The notes under the pieces: model-generated
Databases searched by the model: none
What the model saw: only the letters and a program-made list of their open reading frames with translations
What the model was told of the DNA's origin: nothing
In this document: positions 36,369 to 44,746 of the stretch, in pieces
Layout of the letters: each line of letters starts with the position of its first letter
Position numbering within the stretch: the stretch's first letter is position 1
Program-made: the position numbers and the translations under genes
Origin: Alphaproteobacteria bacterium 65-37
GTDB lineage: Bacteria > Pseudomonadota > Alphaproteobacteria > Reyranellales > Reyranellaceae
Reading direction: 5' to 3'
Length of the DNA: 44,746 nt
NCBI GenBank assembly: GCA_001897995.1
Contig: MKRV01000278.1
Coordinates: 1-44,746, forward strand

Positions 36369-38975
36369 TCACGGATCGGGCGGCCGCGCCAGCAGGGCGG
36401 GCCGGAACACCATCGTGACCAGGATCTCCCAGCCCAGCGAGATCATCAGCAGGCGACCCATGCTGGCGGTCCCCGGATGGTGCGACAGCCAGAGCGCACC
36501 GAAGGCGGTGGCGGTGGTCAAGGCGCTGAACACGACGGCACGCATCAGGCTCGACTTCAGCATCGCCGGCTCGCCGGCGCGCCAGGCCATCACGAAGTAG
36601 ATGTTGAAGGCGACGCCGACGCCGAACAGCAGCGGCAGGGCAATGATATTGGTGAAGTTGAGCGGCAGGTCGAGCGCGGCGCAGGTCGCGAAGGTCAGGA
36701 GGCCGCTCAGCACCACCGGCAGCATGGTGAGCGTCACGTCCCACAGGCGGCGCAGCACGACGACCAGCAACACCACGATCGCCACGAACGAGTAGCCGCC
36801 CGCCTGCAGGAAAGCTTCGACGACGCTGTCGCCCGATTCGCAAATCGAGATCGGCTGGCCGGTTGCGTCCGGGGCGATCGACTGGACGGCGCGTGAGAAG
36901 CGCCGGATCGACTCGTTGTCCTCGCGGGTCGAGTCGACATGGCCGTCGCGCGGCAGCACCTGGATGCGGGCCCGGCCGTCCCGCGTCGTCCAGTCGGCGA
37001 CCAGATCGGGCGGCAGGCTCTTCAGGCTGATCGGCTCGGCCTGCAGCAGGGCGCGCACCTGGTCGAGCATGACACGAAGCGGGACCGTCACGGCGGCCTG
37101 TGCGGCGGCGCGGACTTCCGGCGTGGCCGCCGCCAGCCGATCGAGCACCGCGGCCAGGCGGCGGACCGAGACGGCGGCCGGCGCCTGTGCCTCGCCGGCA
37201 GCGGCGCGCAGCGCCGCTGCCGTCGCCGACAGGCTCTGGCGCAGCTCGGCATCGCTGGGTGGCGGGCTGGGCGACGCCTGCAATGCCGGGCCGAGACGCT
37301 TGGCGGCGTCGGCGATCAAGGCGAGCTTCTCGGGCTGATCGGCCGGCACGAAGCTCTGCAGGGACACGGTTCGCGCCACGTCCGGCAGGGCGTCCAGGCG
37401 GCGCTGCAGGTCGGGCACTTGCGACAGCGACGGCGCCAGGACGTTGATCGCGTCGGGCGTCCAGTCGGGATCGCTGGCAAGCGCATGCAGGGTCGCCATC
37501 GATTCGACCTTGTCGCTCCTGAGATTGAGCGGATTGAAATCGAAGCGGACGAACGGCAGCAGCGCGGCCGAGACGATCGCCGCGAGCGTCGCCACGATCA
37601 GCACGGCGCGGCGGCGGGGGCGCAGGAAGGCGTCGACCGGCGCCAGCATGTCGAAGCCGACTTCGGCCGTTCCGCTCACCCGGGGGCGCAACAGCATCAG
37701 CAGGGCGGGCAGCAGGACGATGCTCAGCACGAAGGCCACGCCCATGCCGAGGCCGGCGATGATCCCGAGCTCGGCCACGCCGATGAAGGTCGTGGGCAGG
37801 AAGGCGAAGAAGCCGGCACCGATCGCCATGGCCGAAAGCGCCAACGCCTTTCCGACACCGGCACCGGCCGCCGCCAGCGCCTTGGCGAGATCGTGATGGA
37901 TCAGGCGCTCGGCAAGGAAGCGGACGCTGAACTGGATGCTGAAGTCGACGCCCAGTCCGACGAACAGGGGAATGAAGGCCACTGAGATCAGGTTGAAACG
38001 TCCGGTCGCCCACAGGCCGATGGCCGCCGTCATGAAGAGGCCGGCGAGCGTGGTGAGGAGGATCGCGATCACCACACGGCTCGACCGTACCGCGAGCCAC
38101 ATGATGCCGAGCAGGGCGATCGCCATGGCTGCGACGACCATGTCGGCGTCCTGGGCAAGGGTGACGAACTCCTCGTCGGCCAGCGGCACGGGGCCGGTGA
38201 GGCGAACCGTGACGCCGTGCGCCGGATCGAGGCCCAGCGCCTTGGCTGCCGCGCGGATGGCGTCGCTTGCCGCCGCTCCCGGCTCCAGTGCCGAGTAGTT
38301 CATCACCGGCTGGACCAGGATGACGTTGCGCAGCTCGCGCGATCCCGCCGGTGCGCCGGCGATCAGTGTGCGCCAGGAGAAGTAGGCGGGCTTGCCGTCC
38401 GCCGCCTGCTCGAAGGTCTCCGCCAAAGCGGTGGACGCGGGCGCCAGCTCCTCGAGCTTCATCTGCCCATGTTTGATCCCCATTGCCATGCCTGACAGGG
38501 CGGCCAGGACGCCGCGCAGGCTGGGATCGGCGGCCAGCGGGCCGAGCAGAGGCGCGGCCTTGACGAGTTGCTCGGTGGTCGCCGCCACGTCCTTCACGGG
38601 CAGCAGAAGCAGCCCGTTGCGCTCGAAGAAGGCCCCGCCGTCGGGACGCCGCACGCTGTGAAACAGGTCGGGTTTGCCCTCGAGGGCGGCGACCAGGCGC
38701 GCGGTCGCCGCGTCGGTCAGCTCGGGCGTCTGGCCATCGACCACCACCATGGTGAGACGGTTGAACTGCGGGAACGCCGCTTCGAAGGCGAGCTCACGCT
38801 GCCGCCAGTCGAGCTTGGTCGAAATGAGCTGCGCTGTGTCGGCCGTCATCGCGAAGTGGCGGGCGGTGTAGGCGAGCGCCACGGCGGTGAGGGCAGTGGC
38901 CAGGAGAAGGACGATCAGCGGATGGCGTGTGCTGATCTCGACAATGCGGCCGATCGACGAAGTCCTGGTGGACAC
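36369..38975 (-). CDS. hpnN: Hopanoid-associated RND transporter HpnN (MMPL family)
   Basis: The 868-residue protein has two MMPL modules, each with a first membrane span, a large periplasmic loop and a bundle of five further spans. ADTAQLISTKLDWRQRELAFEAAFPQFN near the N-terminus and SVRRPDGGAFFERNGLLLLPV are characteristic of HpnN, which moves hopanoids from inner to outer membrane. VDFSIQFSVRF and FGVGVAFNIYFVMAWR are the paired conserved blocks of the two halves. I chose the GTG at 38975, five bases after GAGG; the ATG at 39026 has no ribosome site. No other hopanoid gene lies in the window. Diiron protein 2 precedes it by 133 bases in the same direction. Confidence 0.92.
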   Translation of the reverse strand: MSTRTSSIGRIVEISTRHPLIVLLLATALTAVALAYTARHFAMTADTAQLISTKLDWRQRELAFEAAFPQFNRLTMVVVDGQTPELTDAATARLVAALEGKPDLFHSVRRPDGGAFFERNGLLLLPVKDVAATTEQLVKAAPLLGPLAADPSLRGVLAALSGMAMGIKHGQMKLEELAPASTALAETFEQAADGKPAYFSWRTLIAGAPAGSRELRNVILVQPVMNYSALEPGAAASDAIRAAAKALGLDPAHGVTVRLTGPVPLADEEFVTLAQDADMVVAAMAIALLGIMWLAVRSSRVVIAILLTTLAGLFMTAAIGLWATGRFNLISVAFIPLFVGLGVDFSIQFSVRFLAERLIHHDLAKALAAAGAGVGKALALSAMAIGAGFFAFLPTTFIGVAELGIIAGLGMGVAFVLSIVLLPALLMLLRPRVSGTAEVGFDMLAPVDAFLRPRRRAVLIVATLAAIVSAALLPFVRFDFNPLNLRSDKVESMATLHALASDPDWTPDAINVLAPSLSQVPDLQRRLDALPDVARTVSLQSFVPADQPEKLALIADAAKRLGPALQASPSPPPSDAELRQSLSATAAALRAAAGEAQAPAAVSVRRLAAVLDRLAAATPEVRAAAQAAVTVPLRVMLDQVRALLQAEPISLKSLPPDLVADWTTRDGRARIQVLPRDGHVDSTREDNESIRRFSRAVQSIAPDATGQPISICESGDSVVEAFLQAGGYSFVAIVVLLVVVLRRLWDVTLTMLPVVLSGLLTFATCAALDLPLNFTNIIALPLLFGVGVAFNIYFVMAWRAGEPAMLKSSLMRAVVFSALTTATAFGALWLSHHPGTASMGRLLMISLGWEILVTMVFRPALLARPPDP

Positions 38976-39108
38976 AAATGCCTCGGTGAACACGGGGGCG
39001 ACAGGACACTGCCGGTCCTCCCCCATTAACGGCGGCGGCGCGACCTCGCAAATGGCGGACGGCCGGCTTTCCGTCAGCCGATCGGATTGGCCGGCCGGTG
39101 GGAAGCCG

Positions 39109-40167
39109 TCATCGATCCTGCGGTTCGGTCCTCAGTTCGGGGACGGACGGGGACGGATCTGCCGTCTTGCGCGATTTGGCCCGCGACCAGGGCTTGGCCA
39201 GGAACAGCGCCAGCCGCGCCAGCGCCGGCACGGTGGTCGGGCGGGCCAGGCGGAAATCGTAGCCCGAGAAACGCCGATCGTTTTCGCTGAGGCAGATCTT
39301 CAGGAGGTCGAGCACGCCGACATCGCCCGCCGTGACGGATTGCGCGCTGCTCATGGTGAAGTTGCTGTCTTGTTCGGTCGCCATGTCGCCCTTGTTCATC
39401 TGGCGTGCCAGCACCAGGCGCTCCCAGGCGATGACGGCCCAGACCGCCGCGATCCTGAGCTCGAAGAAGGGACGGCGCCACAAGGGCAGATTGGCGCGGC
39501 GCCAAGCCAGCCAGTTGGCGAACAGGAGGATGTGACGGCACTCCTCCTGGACGACCGGCTCGAAGGTCTCGACCAGCTCGGCGGGAAAGAAGCCGGAGCG
39601 GTGCGCCAGCTCGAACAGGCCGAAGGCGAAGAAGCTGTCGATGCACTCGCAGAAACCGGTGACCAGGTAGGACCATTCCGCGTCGCGCGGTTTCTGGTAG
39701 GGCGGCTCGACGGCAAGCGGAATGCCGTAGGCCTGGACCAGCTTGGACAGCACCTCCTTGTGCCGGTTCTCCTCCCAGGCATTCAGCAGGATCGCGCCGC
39801 GCATCTCGGGATCGTCCAGCGTCTGGGCATAGGTGGCGAAGCGCAGCCGCGCCTTGCCCTCGGTCTGGACGGCGATGTCCCAGATCGGCAGCGCGGTGAT
39901 CCGCTTCAGCATGTCCGGCGAGAGCTTCGGCCAGTCGATCACCGATGGCCGGTAGGGATTGAAGGTCTCGTGAAACATCCGACAGGTTTCGCGCCGATGC
40001 GCGTCGGAGCCGAGCGGCAGCTCGCCGTCGTGTCGGCTGCTCCAGAATCGCGACGTGCGGTCGGCGGCCTCGAGGGTTTCGCGACTGGGGGTTTCGATTT
40101 GCTGGGCCGGCGGAACGAAGCCGAGCGCCGCCATCTGGGCTGAGTAGTAATCGTCGTCGGCGGTCAT
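39109..40167 (-). CDS. Ferritin-like diiron protein 2
   Basis: The 352-residue protein is a paralogue of the product at 35342-36208, with a longer N-terminus (about 45 extra residues) and a charged tail. The diiron ligands are all present: Glu103 in QTEGKAR, Glu133-x-x-His136 in EENRH, Glu174 in FCECIDSF, and Glu209-x-x-His212 in QEECRH. Shared words with the paralogue include CIDSFFAFGLFELA against CLDSFLGFGLFKIA, and HILLFANWLAW against HIVFFVNWMAY. It precedes hpnN in the same direction by 133 bases, so an operon is possible. The function is unknown; a diiron oxidase acting on hopanoids or other membrane lipids would fit the position. Confidence 0.82.
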   Translation of the reverse strand: MTADDDYYSAQMAALGFVPPAQQIETPSRETLEAADRTSRFWSSRHDGELPLGSDAHRRETCRMFHETFNPYRPSVIDWPKLSPDMLKRITALPIWDIAVQTEGKARLRFATYAQTLDDPEMRGAILLNAWEENRHKEVLSKLVQAYGIPLAVEPPYQKPRDAEWSYLVTGFCECIDSFFAFGLFELAHRSGFFPAELVETFEPVVQEECRHILLFANWLAWRRANLPLWRRPFFELRIAAVWAVIAWERLVLARQMNKGDMATEQDSNFTMSSAQSVTAGDVGVLDLLKICLSENDRRFSGYDFRLARPTTVPALARLALFLAKPWSRAKSRKTADPSPSVPELRTEPQDR

Positions 40168-40214
40168 GCCGGCAGTTTACTTCAGCTTCGTCCGCTAAGG
40201 CACCGTCCATAGGA

Positions 40215-40240
40215 GACCGTGCCTGGACATTGGCACGGTC
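40215..40240. terminator. Stem-loop downstream of the carboxyltransferase gene
   Basis: GACCGTGCC at 40215-40223 and GGCACGGTC at 40232-40240 pair perfectly around the loop TGGACATT. It begins 26 bases past the stop of the minus-strand carboxyltransferase gene. No T run follows on that strand, so it is either a Rho-dependent end or an mRNA-stabilising hairpin. Confidence 0.55.
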
Positions 40241-40265
40241 AGTGCAGCACTAGGAATTCCGACCC

Positions 40266-41816
40266 TCAGGGGCGCATCCACATCGACGAACGGCCGGTGC
40301 CGCGTACGGGCGCCGCGAGCTCGACGAATTCGCAGAGTACCTGACGGGTATCCCGGGGATCGATGATCTCTTCGATCCAGAAGCTTTCGGCGCTGCGGAA
40401 GGGCGAGCGCAGCTTGTTCAGCCGGTCCTCGATCTCCTCCATCTTGGCCTTGCGGTCGGGAGCGGCGTCGAGGTCGGCCCGGTAGGCGGCCTCGATGCCG
40501 CCTTCGAGCGGCAGCGAGCCCCAGCGGCCGGACGGCCAGGCATAGCGCCAGTTGAGCCGCGCGCCGTTCTGGTGCGCCGCGCCTGCCACGCCGAAGGCGT
40601 TGCGGATGATGAAGGTGCACCAGGGCACCGTCGACTGGAACATCGCCGACATGGTGCGCACACCCTGGCGGATGACGCCGCTCTTCTCGGCCTCGAGGCC
40701 GATCAGGAAGCCGGGGCAGTCGCAGAAATAGACGACCGGCAGATGGAAGGTCTCGGCGAGGTCGACGAAGCGCGCCACCTTCTGGCAGGCATCGGCCGTC
40801 CAGCCGCCGCCGTAGAACATCGGATCGCTGGCCATCACCGCCACCGGCCAGCCGTCGATGCGCGCCAGCGCCGTGACGACCGAGCGGCCATAGAGCTTGC
40901 CCATTTCGAAGAAGCTGCCCTGGTCGACGATCTTCTCGACGATCGGCCGGATGCGATAGACCTTGCGGATGTCGCGCGGGATCGCCTCGAACAACGACTC
41001 CTCGCGGCGCTTGGGGTCGTCGGTCTGGGGGCCGCGATCGGCCGTCTCGTAGACGGAGGAGGGCATGTAGGACAGGAAGCGCCGGGCGAGCGCAAAGGCC
41101 TCGTCCTCGCTGTCGGCGGCCTCGTCGATCGCGCCGGCGCGCAGCTGGATCTCCCAGCCGCCCAGCTCCTGCTTGTCGAACTGCTTGGGGCTCAGCCGGT
41201 TCACCACCGGCGGGCCGGCGACGAACATCGCCGAGATCTCCTTCACCATCACCGAGTAGTGCGTGGCGGCGAGCCGCGCCGCGCCGAGGCCGGCGACCGA
41301 GCCCAGGCCCAGCCCGACCGTGGGCACCGTGCCCATGTTCTGCACGACCCACTCCCAGCCACGCACGCCCGGCACGTTGGCGCGGCCCGTCGTCTCGATG
41401 GTCTTCACCGAGCCGCCGCCGCCCGAGCCCTCGATGATCCGCACCAGCGGCACGCGATACTGGTTGGCGAAGCGCTCGATGAAGATGTCCTTTTCCTTGA
41501 TCGTGGCGTCGGCCGAGCCGCCGCGCACGGTGAAGTCGTCGCCGGTCACGGCGACGGCGCGACCGTCGATGCGGGCACGCCCCATCACGGCATTGGCGGG
41601 CATGAGATGGACGAGGTCGTTGCGGCCGTCATACTCGGCCTTGCCGGCGACGCTGCCGACCTCGCGGAAGGAGCCGGGATCGACAAGGCGATCGATGCGC
41701 TCGCGCACCGTCAGTCGGCCGCCGTCGTGCTGGCGCTTCACCTTGTCGGCGCCACCCATCTGCTTCGTCATTTCCTGACGCCGCCGCAGCTCGTCCATCT
41801 CCGGTTGCCAGCTCAT
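40266..41816 (-). CDS. Acyl-CoA carboxylase carboxyltransferase (beta) subunit
   Basis: The 516-residue protein has the size and layout of propionyl-, methylcrotonyl- or geranyl-CoA carboxylase beta chains, with two crotonase-like halves. The N-terminal half has RLTVRERIDRLVDPGSFREVG, GDDFTVRGGSADATIKEKDIFIERFA, and RIIEGSGGGGSVKT for acyl-CoA binding. The C-terminal half has SFFEMGKLYGRSVVTALARIDG, PVVYFCDCPGFLIGLEAEKSGVIRQG and WGSLPLEGGIEAAYR. It should transfer a carboxyl group from biotin to an acyl-CoA. The biotin carboxylase/carrier (alpha) subunit is not in the window, so the substrate cannot be fixed. MeaB, near the left end of the window, hints at methylmalonyl-CoA metabolism, but the genes are 36 kb apart. 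Confidence 0.9.
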   Translation of the reverse strand: MSWQPEMDELRRRQEMTKQMGGADKVKRQHDGGRLTVRERIDRLVDPGSFREVGSVAGKAEYDGRNDLVHLMPANAVMGRARIDGRAVAVTGDDFTVRGGSADATIKEKDIFIERFANQYRVPLVRIIEGSGGGGSVKTIETTGRANVPGVRGWEWVVQNMGTVPTVGLGLGSVAGLGAARLAATHYSVMVKEISAMFVAGPPVVNRLSPKQFDKQELGGWEIQLRAGAIDEAADSEDEAFALARRFLSYMPSSVYETADRGPQTDDPKRREESLFEAIPRDIRKVYRIRPIVEKIVDQGSFFEMGKLYGRSVVTALARIDGWPVAVMASDPMFYGGGWTADACQKVARFVDLAETFHLPVVYFCDCPGFLIGLEAEKSGVIRQGVRTMSAMFQSTVPWCTFIIRNAFGVAGAAHQNGARLNWRYAWPSGRWGSLPLEGGIEAAYRADLDAAPDRKAKMEEIEDRLNKLRSPFRSAESFWIEEIIDPRDTRQVLCEFVELAAPVRGTGRSSMWMRP

Positions 41817-41928
41817 TCATTCCCTCCGTCCGTCGTCCGTCGTTCGTAGCAAAGGCCGGCGACCGCTCGCTACGGCGAAAGACCGGACCTACTGCCGCCG
41901 CGTCGGTGGACGAAATGCACGGCGACAA

Positions 41929-41958
41929 TTGCAGTCCGCCATTACCCTCACCTATGAT
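41929..41958 (+). promoter_or_regulatory. Candidate promoter of the nitric oxide reductase gene
   Basis: TTGCAG at 41929-41934 and TATGAT at 41953-41958, 18 bases apart, resemble -35 and -10 boxes and lie 36 bases before the start at 41995. I see no clear FNR/Dnr-like TTGAT-N4-ATCAA or NsrR-type palindrome in the 178-base gap, so nitric-oxide control is not evident from sequence. Confidence 0.35.
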
Positions 41959-41994
41959 GCGATAATCGTCTGCTCGATCTGGGGAGACCGGCTC

Positions 41995-44271
41995 ATGGCG
42001 ATGGCGCGGGTTTCGGCCGAAAGTGGGCTGTCCTCATGGTGGAAGGTCGCGGCGATCGTGACCATGATGTTCGGCTTCTCGGTGTTGATCGGGCTGACCG
42101 CCGAAGCCTATCGTAAAGCGCCGCCCATACCGGGCAAGGTTATGGATCCTTTGGGCAGTGTCCTCTTCACCAGCGAGGACGTTGCCGCCGGTCAGCAGGT
42201 CTTCCTCAAATACGGCCTGATGGCTAATGGCACGATATGGGGCCACGGCGCCTATCTCGGCCCGGACTTTTCCGCTCAGTATCTCCACAACTGGGCGCTC
42301 GATGCCGCCGAGCAGGCCGCCCGTGCCCGCTTTCTACGGCCCTATGCCGAGCTCACATCGGAACAGCGGGCCGAGATCGATGGTGGCGTCGCCCGCACCA
42401 TGAAGCACAACGGCTATGACGCGGCGAGTGGGACACTGCGCTTCAGTGCCGTCGATGCCGCGTCCTTCGCGCGCCAGATCGACTACTGGGCGGCGTACTT
42501 CGTCACACCGGCGCTGAACGGCGGACTGGCTCCCAAGACGATCATCGATCCACGGGAGCTGTGGCAGCTCACGGCGTTCTTTGCCTGGACGGCCTGGGCC
42601 TCGACCGCCCAGCGGCCCGGCGAGCCTCACTCCTACACCAACAACTTTCCCTACGATCCGCTAGCGGGCAACGTCCTGACCAGCGGTGCGGTGATCTATA
42701 GCGCCATCAGTTTGGTGTTCCTGCTGGCGGGAACCGCCATCGTGCTGCTGGCCTATGGCCGCTTCAATCAGCTCGGCTGGCACAGGCCGGAACAGTCTTC
42801 GACGCAGGCGATGGCGGCAGTCTCCGCCCTGGCGCCGGCCACACCCACACAGCAGGCGGCCCTCAAGTTCATGACCGTCGCGGCGCTTCTCTTCGTCGTG
42901 CAGACCTTGGTCGGTGGCGGCGTCGCGCACTACCGTGCCGAGCCGGGCGATTTCTACGGCATCGATCTGGCATCGTTCCTTCCCAGCAACTTGCTGCGTA
43001 TCTGGCATGTCCAGCTCGCAATCTTCTGGATCGCCACGTCCTATGTCGGCGGCGCTCTGTTCGTTGCCGGCATGTTGAGCCGCAGCGAACCGCCGGGACA
43101 GCGGCCGGCCATCCATCTGCTGTTCGTCGCCATCGTTATCGTCGCGGTCGGCAGTCTGCTCGGCGAATGGGCCGGGTTGCTGCAGTGGCTGGGCGATGCC
43201 TGGTGGTGGATAGGCAATCAGGGCTGGGAGTATCTTGAGATCGGCCGCGCCTGGCAGATCCTGCTGGCGATCGGCCTGGTTTTCTGGTTCGTCCTGCTGT
43301 GGCGCAACGTTAAAGGTGAGCTGGCCAACCCGCTGCGCCGGCCGCTCGTCGTCTTCTTCCTGATCGCCACCGCGGCAATTCCGGTCTTCTACCTGCCGGC
43401 ATTGTTCTACGACGGCGCCACCCATTTCACGATCGTCGACACTTGGCGGTTCTGGATCATCCATCTCTGGGTCGAAGGTTTCTTCGAGCTGTTCGTCACC
43501 GTCGTCGTCGGCATCGTCTTCTACGAACTCGGGCTGGTCGGGCGCGATACGGCACTGCGGGCGATCTACCTCGACGTCGTGCTGGTGTTCGGCGGCGGGC
43601 TGATCGGCACTGGCCATCACTGGTATTTCAACGGCCAGACCGAAACCAACATGGCGCTTTCGGCGGCATTCTCGGCCCTCGAAGTCGTGCCGCTTACCAT
43701 CATCACGCTCGACGCCTGGCATTTCGTTACGGTGACGCGCGGCGAGGGCGGCAAGTCGTTCCGCCACAAATGGACGTTCTATTTCCTGATGGCGGTGGGC
43801 TTTTGGAACTTCACCGGCGCCGGTGTCTTCGGTTTCCTGATCAACATGCCGATCGTGAGCTATTTCGAGACCGGTACCAACCTCACGGCCAATCACGGCC
43901 ATGCTGCGATGATGGGCGTCTTTGGCATGCTGGCGGTGGCCTTGATGACCTTCGTCCTGCGCGAGTCGACGAGCGAGGTGACCTGGACCCACCTCGAGCG
44001 CTTCATCAGGTGCGGCTTCTGGGGCCTGAATGCCGGTCTGGCGATGATGCTGCTGCTCAGCCTGTTTCCCTCGGGCATTCTGCAGCTTCAGGATGTCGTG
44101 CAGAACGGCTACTGGCATGCCCGCAGCCTGGCCTACACATCGGGGGCATTGCACAGGCTGCTCGAATGGCTGCGTATGCCGGGCGACGTGGTGTTCATCG
44201 TGCTCGGCGCCATTCCGATCGCGATCGCCATGTGTCTCGGCTATCTGTCGCTCTGGACGCGGCGGGCCTGA
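41995..44271 (+). CDS. norZ: Quinol-dependent nitric oxide reductase (qNor)
   Basis: The 758-residue membrane protein is a single-chain qNor, which reduces two NO to N2O using quinol. The N-terminal part is a cytochrome-c-like periplasmic domain without a CxxCH haem motif, typical of qNor, with LKYGLMANGTIWGHGAYLGPDFSAQYLH. The catalytic half has LRIWHVQLAIFWIATSYVGGALF, WRFWIIHLWVEGFFELFV (helix with haem-b3/FeB ligands), GTGHHWYFNGQTE and TANHGHAAMMGVFGMLAVALM. About 14 spans are expected. I chose the ATG at 41995 after GGGGAG; 22 upstream residues in frame are not family-like. It is divergent from the carboxyltransferase gene and stands without norC, norQ or norD. It probably protects against NO. 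Confidence 0.94.
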   Translation: MAMARVSAESGLSSWWKVAAIVTMMFGFSVLIGLTAEAYRKAPPIPGKVMDPLGSVLFTSEDVAAGQQVFLKYGLMANGTIWGHGAYLGPDFSAQYLHNWALDAAEQAARARFLRPYAELTSEQRAEIDGGVARTMKHNGYDAASGTLRFSAVDAASFARQIDYWAAYFVTPALNGGLAPKTIIDPRELWQLTAFFAWTAWASTAQRPGEPHSYTNNFPYDPLAGNVLTSGAVIYSAISLVFLLAGTAIVLLAYGRFNQLGWHRPEQSSTQAMAAVSALAPATPTQQAALKFMTVAALLFVVQTLVGGGVAHYRAEPGDFYGIDLASFLPSNLLRIWHVQLAIFWIATSYVGGALFVAGMLSRSEPPGQRPAIHLLFVAIVIVAVGSLLGEWAGLLQWLGDAWWWIGNQGWEYLEIGRAWQILLAIGLVFWFVLLWRNVKGELANPLRRPLVVFFLIATAAIPVFYLPALFYDGATHFTIVDTWRFWIIHLWVEGFFELFVTVVVGIVFYELGLVGRDTALRAIYLDVVLVFGGGLIGTGHHWYFNGQTETNMALSAAFSALEVVPLTIITLDAWHFVTVTRGEGGKSFRHKWTFYFLMAVGFWNFTGAGVFGFLINMPIVSYFETGTNLTANHGHAAMMGVFGMLAVALMTFVLRESTSEVTWTHLERFIRCGFWGLNAGLAMMLLLSLFPSGILQLQDVVQNGYWHARSLAYTSGALHRLLEWLRMPGDVVFIVLGAIPIAIAMCLGYLSLWTRRA

Positions 44272-44281
44272 CGAGGTCAGA

Positions 44282-44306
44282 AGGGCCGCTTGCTTCGAGA
44301 GGCCCT
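44282..44306. other. Small inverted repeat before the P-loop kinase gene
   Basis: AGGGCC at 44282-44287 and GGCCCT at 44301-44306 form a six-base stem around 13 bases, in the 38-base gap after norZ. The AGAGG at 44298-44302 that should serve as ribosome site for the next gene is partly inside the right arm, so folding could limit its translation. Confidence 0.4.
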
Positions 44307-44309
44307 CCC

Positions 44310-44746
44310 ATGTCTGTTCCGGCGTCATCCCTTCAGGTTCCGACCTTGCATATGATCTGCGGCAAGATCGCCGCCGGCAAGTCGACCCTGGCGGCCCGGC
44401 TGGCGCAGGCGCCGGCAACCGTTCTGGTGAGCGAGGATTACTGGATGTCGCGCCTCTACGAGGGAGAGGTGAAGACGGTCGCCGACTATGGGCGTCTCTC
44501 CGCCCGTCTGCGCAAGGCCATGGGCGGCCATCTCGCCACGCTGCTGCGCGCCGGCCTGTCGATCGTGCTCGACTTCCCGGCCAACACCGTGGCCAACCGG
44601 CACTGGATGCGGACGATCTTCGAGGAGGCCGCCTCCGCGCACCGGCTTCACTTCCTCGACCTGCCGGACGAGGCCTGCCGGGCGCGACTGCATCGGCGCA
44701 ATGCCGCCGGCACCCACGAATACGTCGTGAGCGATGCCGAGTTCGA
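44310..44746 (+). CDS. P-loop ATPase/kinase-like protein, N-terminal part (cut by window end)
   Basis: The frame from the ATG at 44310 is open to the right edge, so 145 residues are visible. MICGKIAAGKSTLAARLAQ holds Walker A (GKIAAGKS at 18-25). LVSEDYWMSRLYEGEVKTVADYG and LSIVLDFPANTVANRHWMRTIFEEA then resemble small AAA-type ATP-binding proteins and zeta-toxin-like kinases that phosphorylate small molecules. FLDLPDEACRARLHRRN is typical of their LID arginine region. It follows norZ by 38 bases in the same direction. The rest of the gene is outside the window and the substrate is unknown. Confidence 0.8.
   Translation, partial: MSVPASSLQVPTLHMICGKIAAGKSTLAARLAQAPATVLVSEDYWMSRLYEGEVKTVADYGRLSARLRKAMGGHLATLLRAGLSIVLDFPANTVANRHWMRTIFEEAASAHRLHFLDLPDEACRARLHRRNAAGTHEYVVSDAEF

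Overview
The window is a dense, GC-rich bacterial chromosome segment. GC-biased third positions create long antisense open frames opposite most genes. The gene set suggests a free-living, aerobic, hopanoid-containing alphaproteobacterium: the hopanoid RND transporter HpnN, ppdK directly after glyS, an orphan Bug-type binding protein, a NodPQ-like CysD/CysNC pair, and many ATGA-coupled operons. A Reyranella- or Rhizobiales-like organism is my guess from gene style only. I saw no rRNA, tRNA, CRISPR array, prophage or insertion sequence.

Layout. 1-4226 (+): end of glyS, then ppdK, a MeaB-type G protein and a HIT protein, tightly coupled. 4286-7968: a LysR regulator divergent from a three-gene operon made of a membrane-anchored nucleotidylyltransferase fusion and two related GNAT acetyltransferases. 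No pathway is evident for this operon, and it is the best candidate for an undescribed system. 8147-16507 (-): gamma-glutamyltransferase-like hydrolase, DUF1028 protein, two ABC ATPases, a peptide-binding protein and two permeases, which reads as a peptide or gamma-glutamyl-peptide scavenging operon. 16555-19389: YgfZ, then a TauD-family dioxygenase divergent from an IclR regulator with a palindrome between them. 19379-23191 (-): sulfotransferase, CysD and CysN/C, a PAPS-making and sulfating cassette without reductive genes. 23345-27628: AcuI/YhdH reductase, orphan Bug protein, omega-amino acid:pyruvate aminotransferase, LysE exporter. 27687-32649: cardiolipin-synthase-like phospholipase D, an endonuclease/exonuclease/phosphatase protein, a Kef antiporter, and a DenD-like dehydrogenase. 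32987-40167: SAM methyltransferase, polytopic membrane protein, and two paralogous diiron ferritin-like proteins flanking hpnN. 40266-44746: acyl-CoA carboxylase carboxyltransferase subunit, quinol-type nitric oxide reductase, and a truncated P-loop kinase.

Intergenic spaces hold at least two families of large imperfect palindromes. One is rich in CCTCTCCCCC/GGGGGAGAGG (7981-8132 as a looser relative, 9991-10191, 17487-17665, 32735-32982, 36229-36359). The other carries a CCGCGGGTCTCCAGACC core with CTCATG (14603-14665, 24347-24429). A third type appears once (4245-4275). All sit at 3' ends of genes or between operon members, never inside a gene I accept. The copy between the ABC binding protein and its permeases resembles the known REP arrangement between malE and malF.

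All functions are read from sequence motifs and remembered family features; no database search was run.
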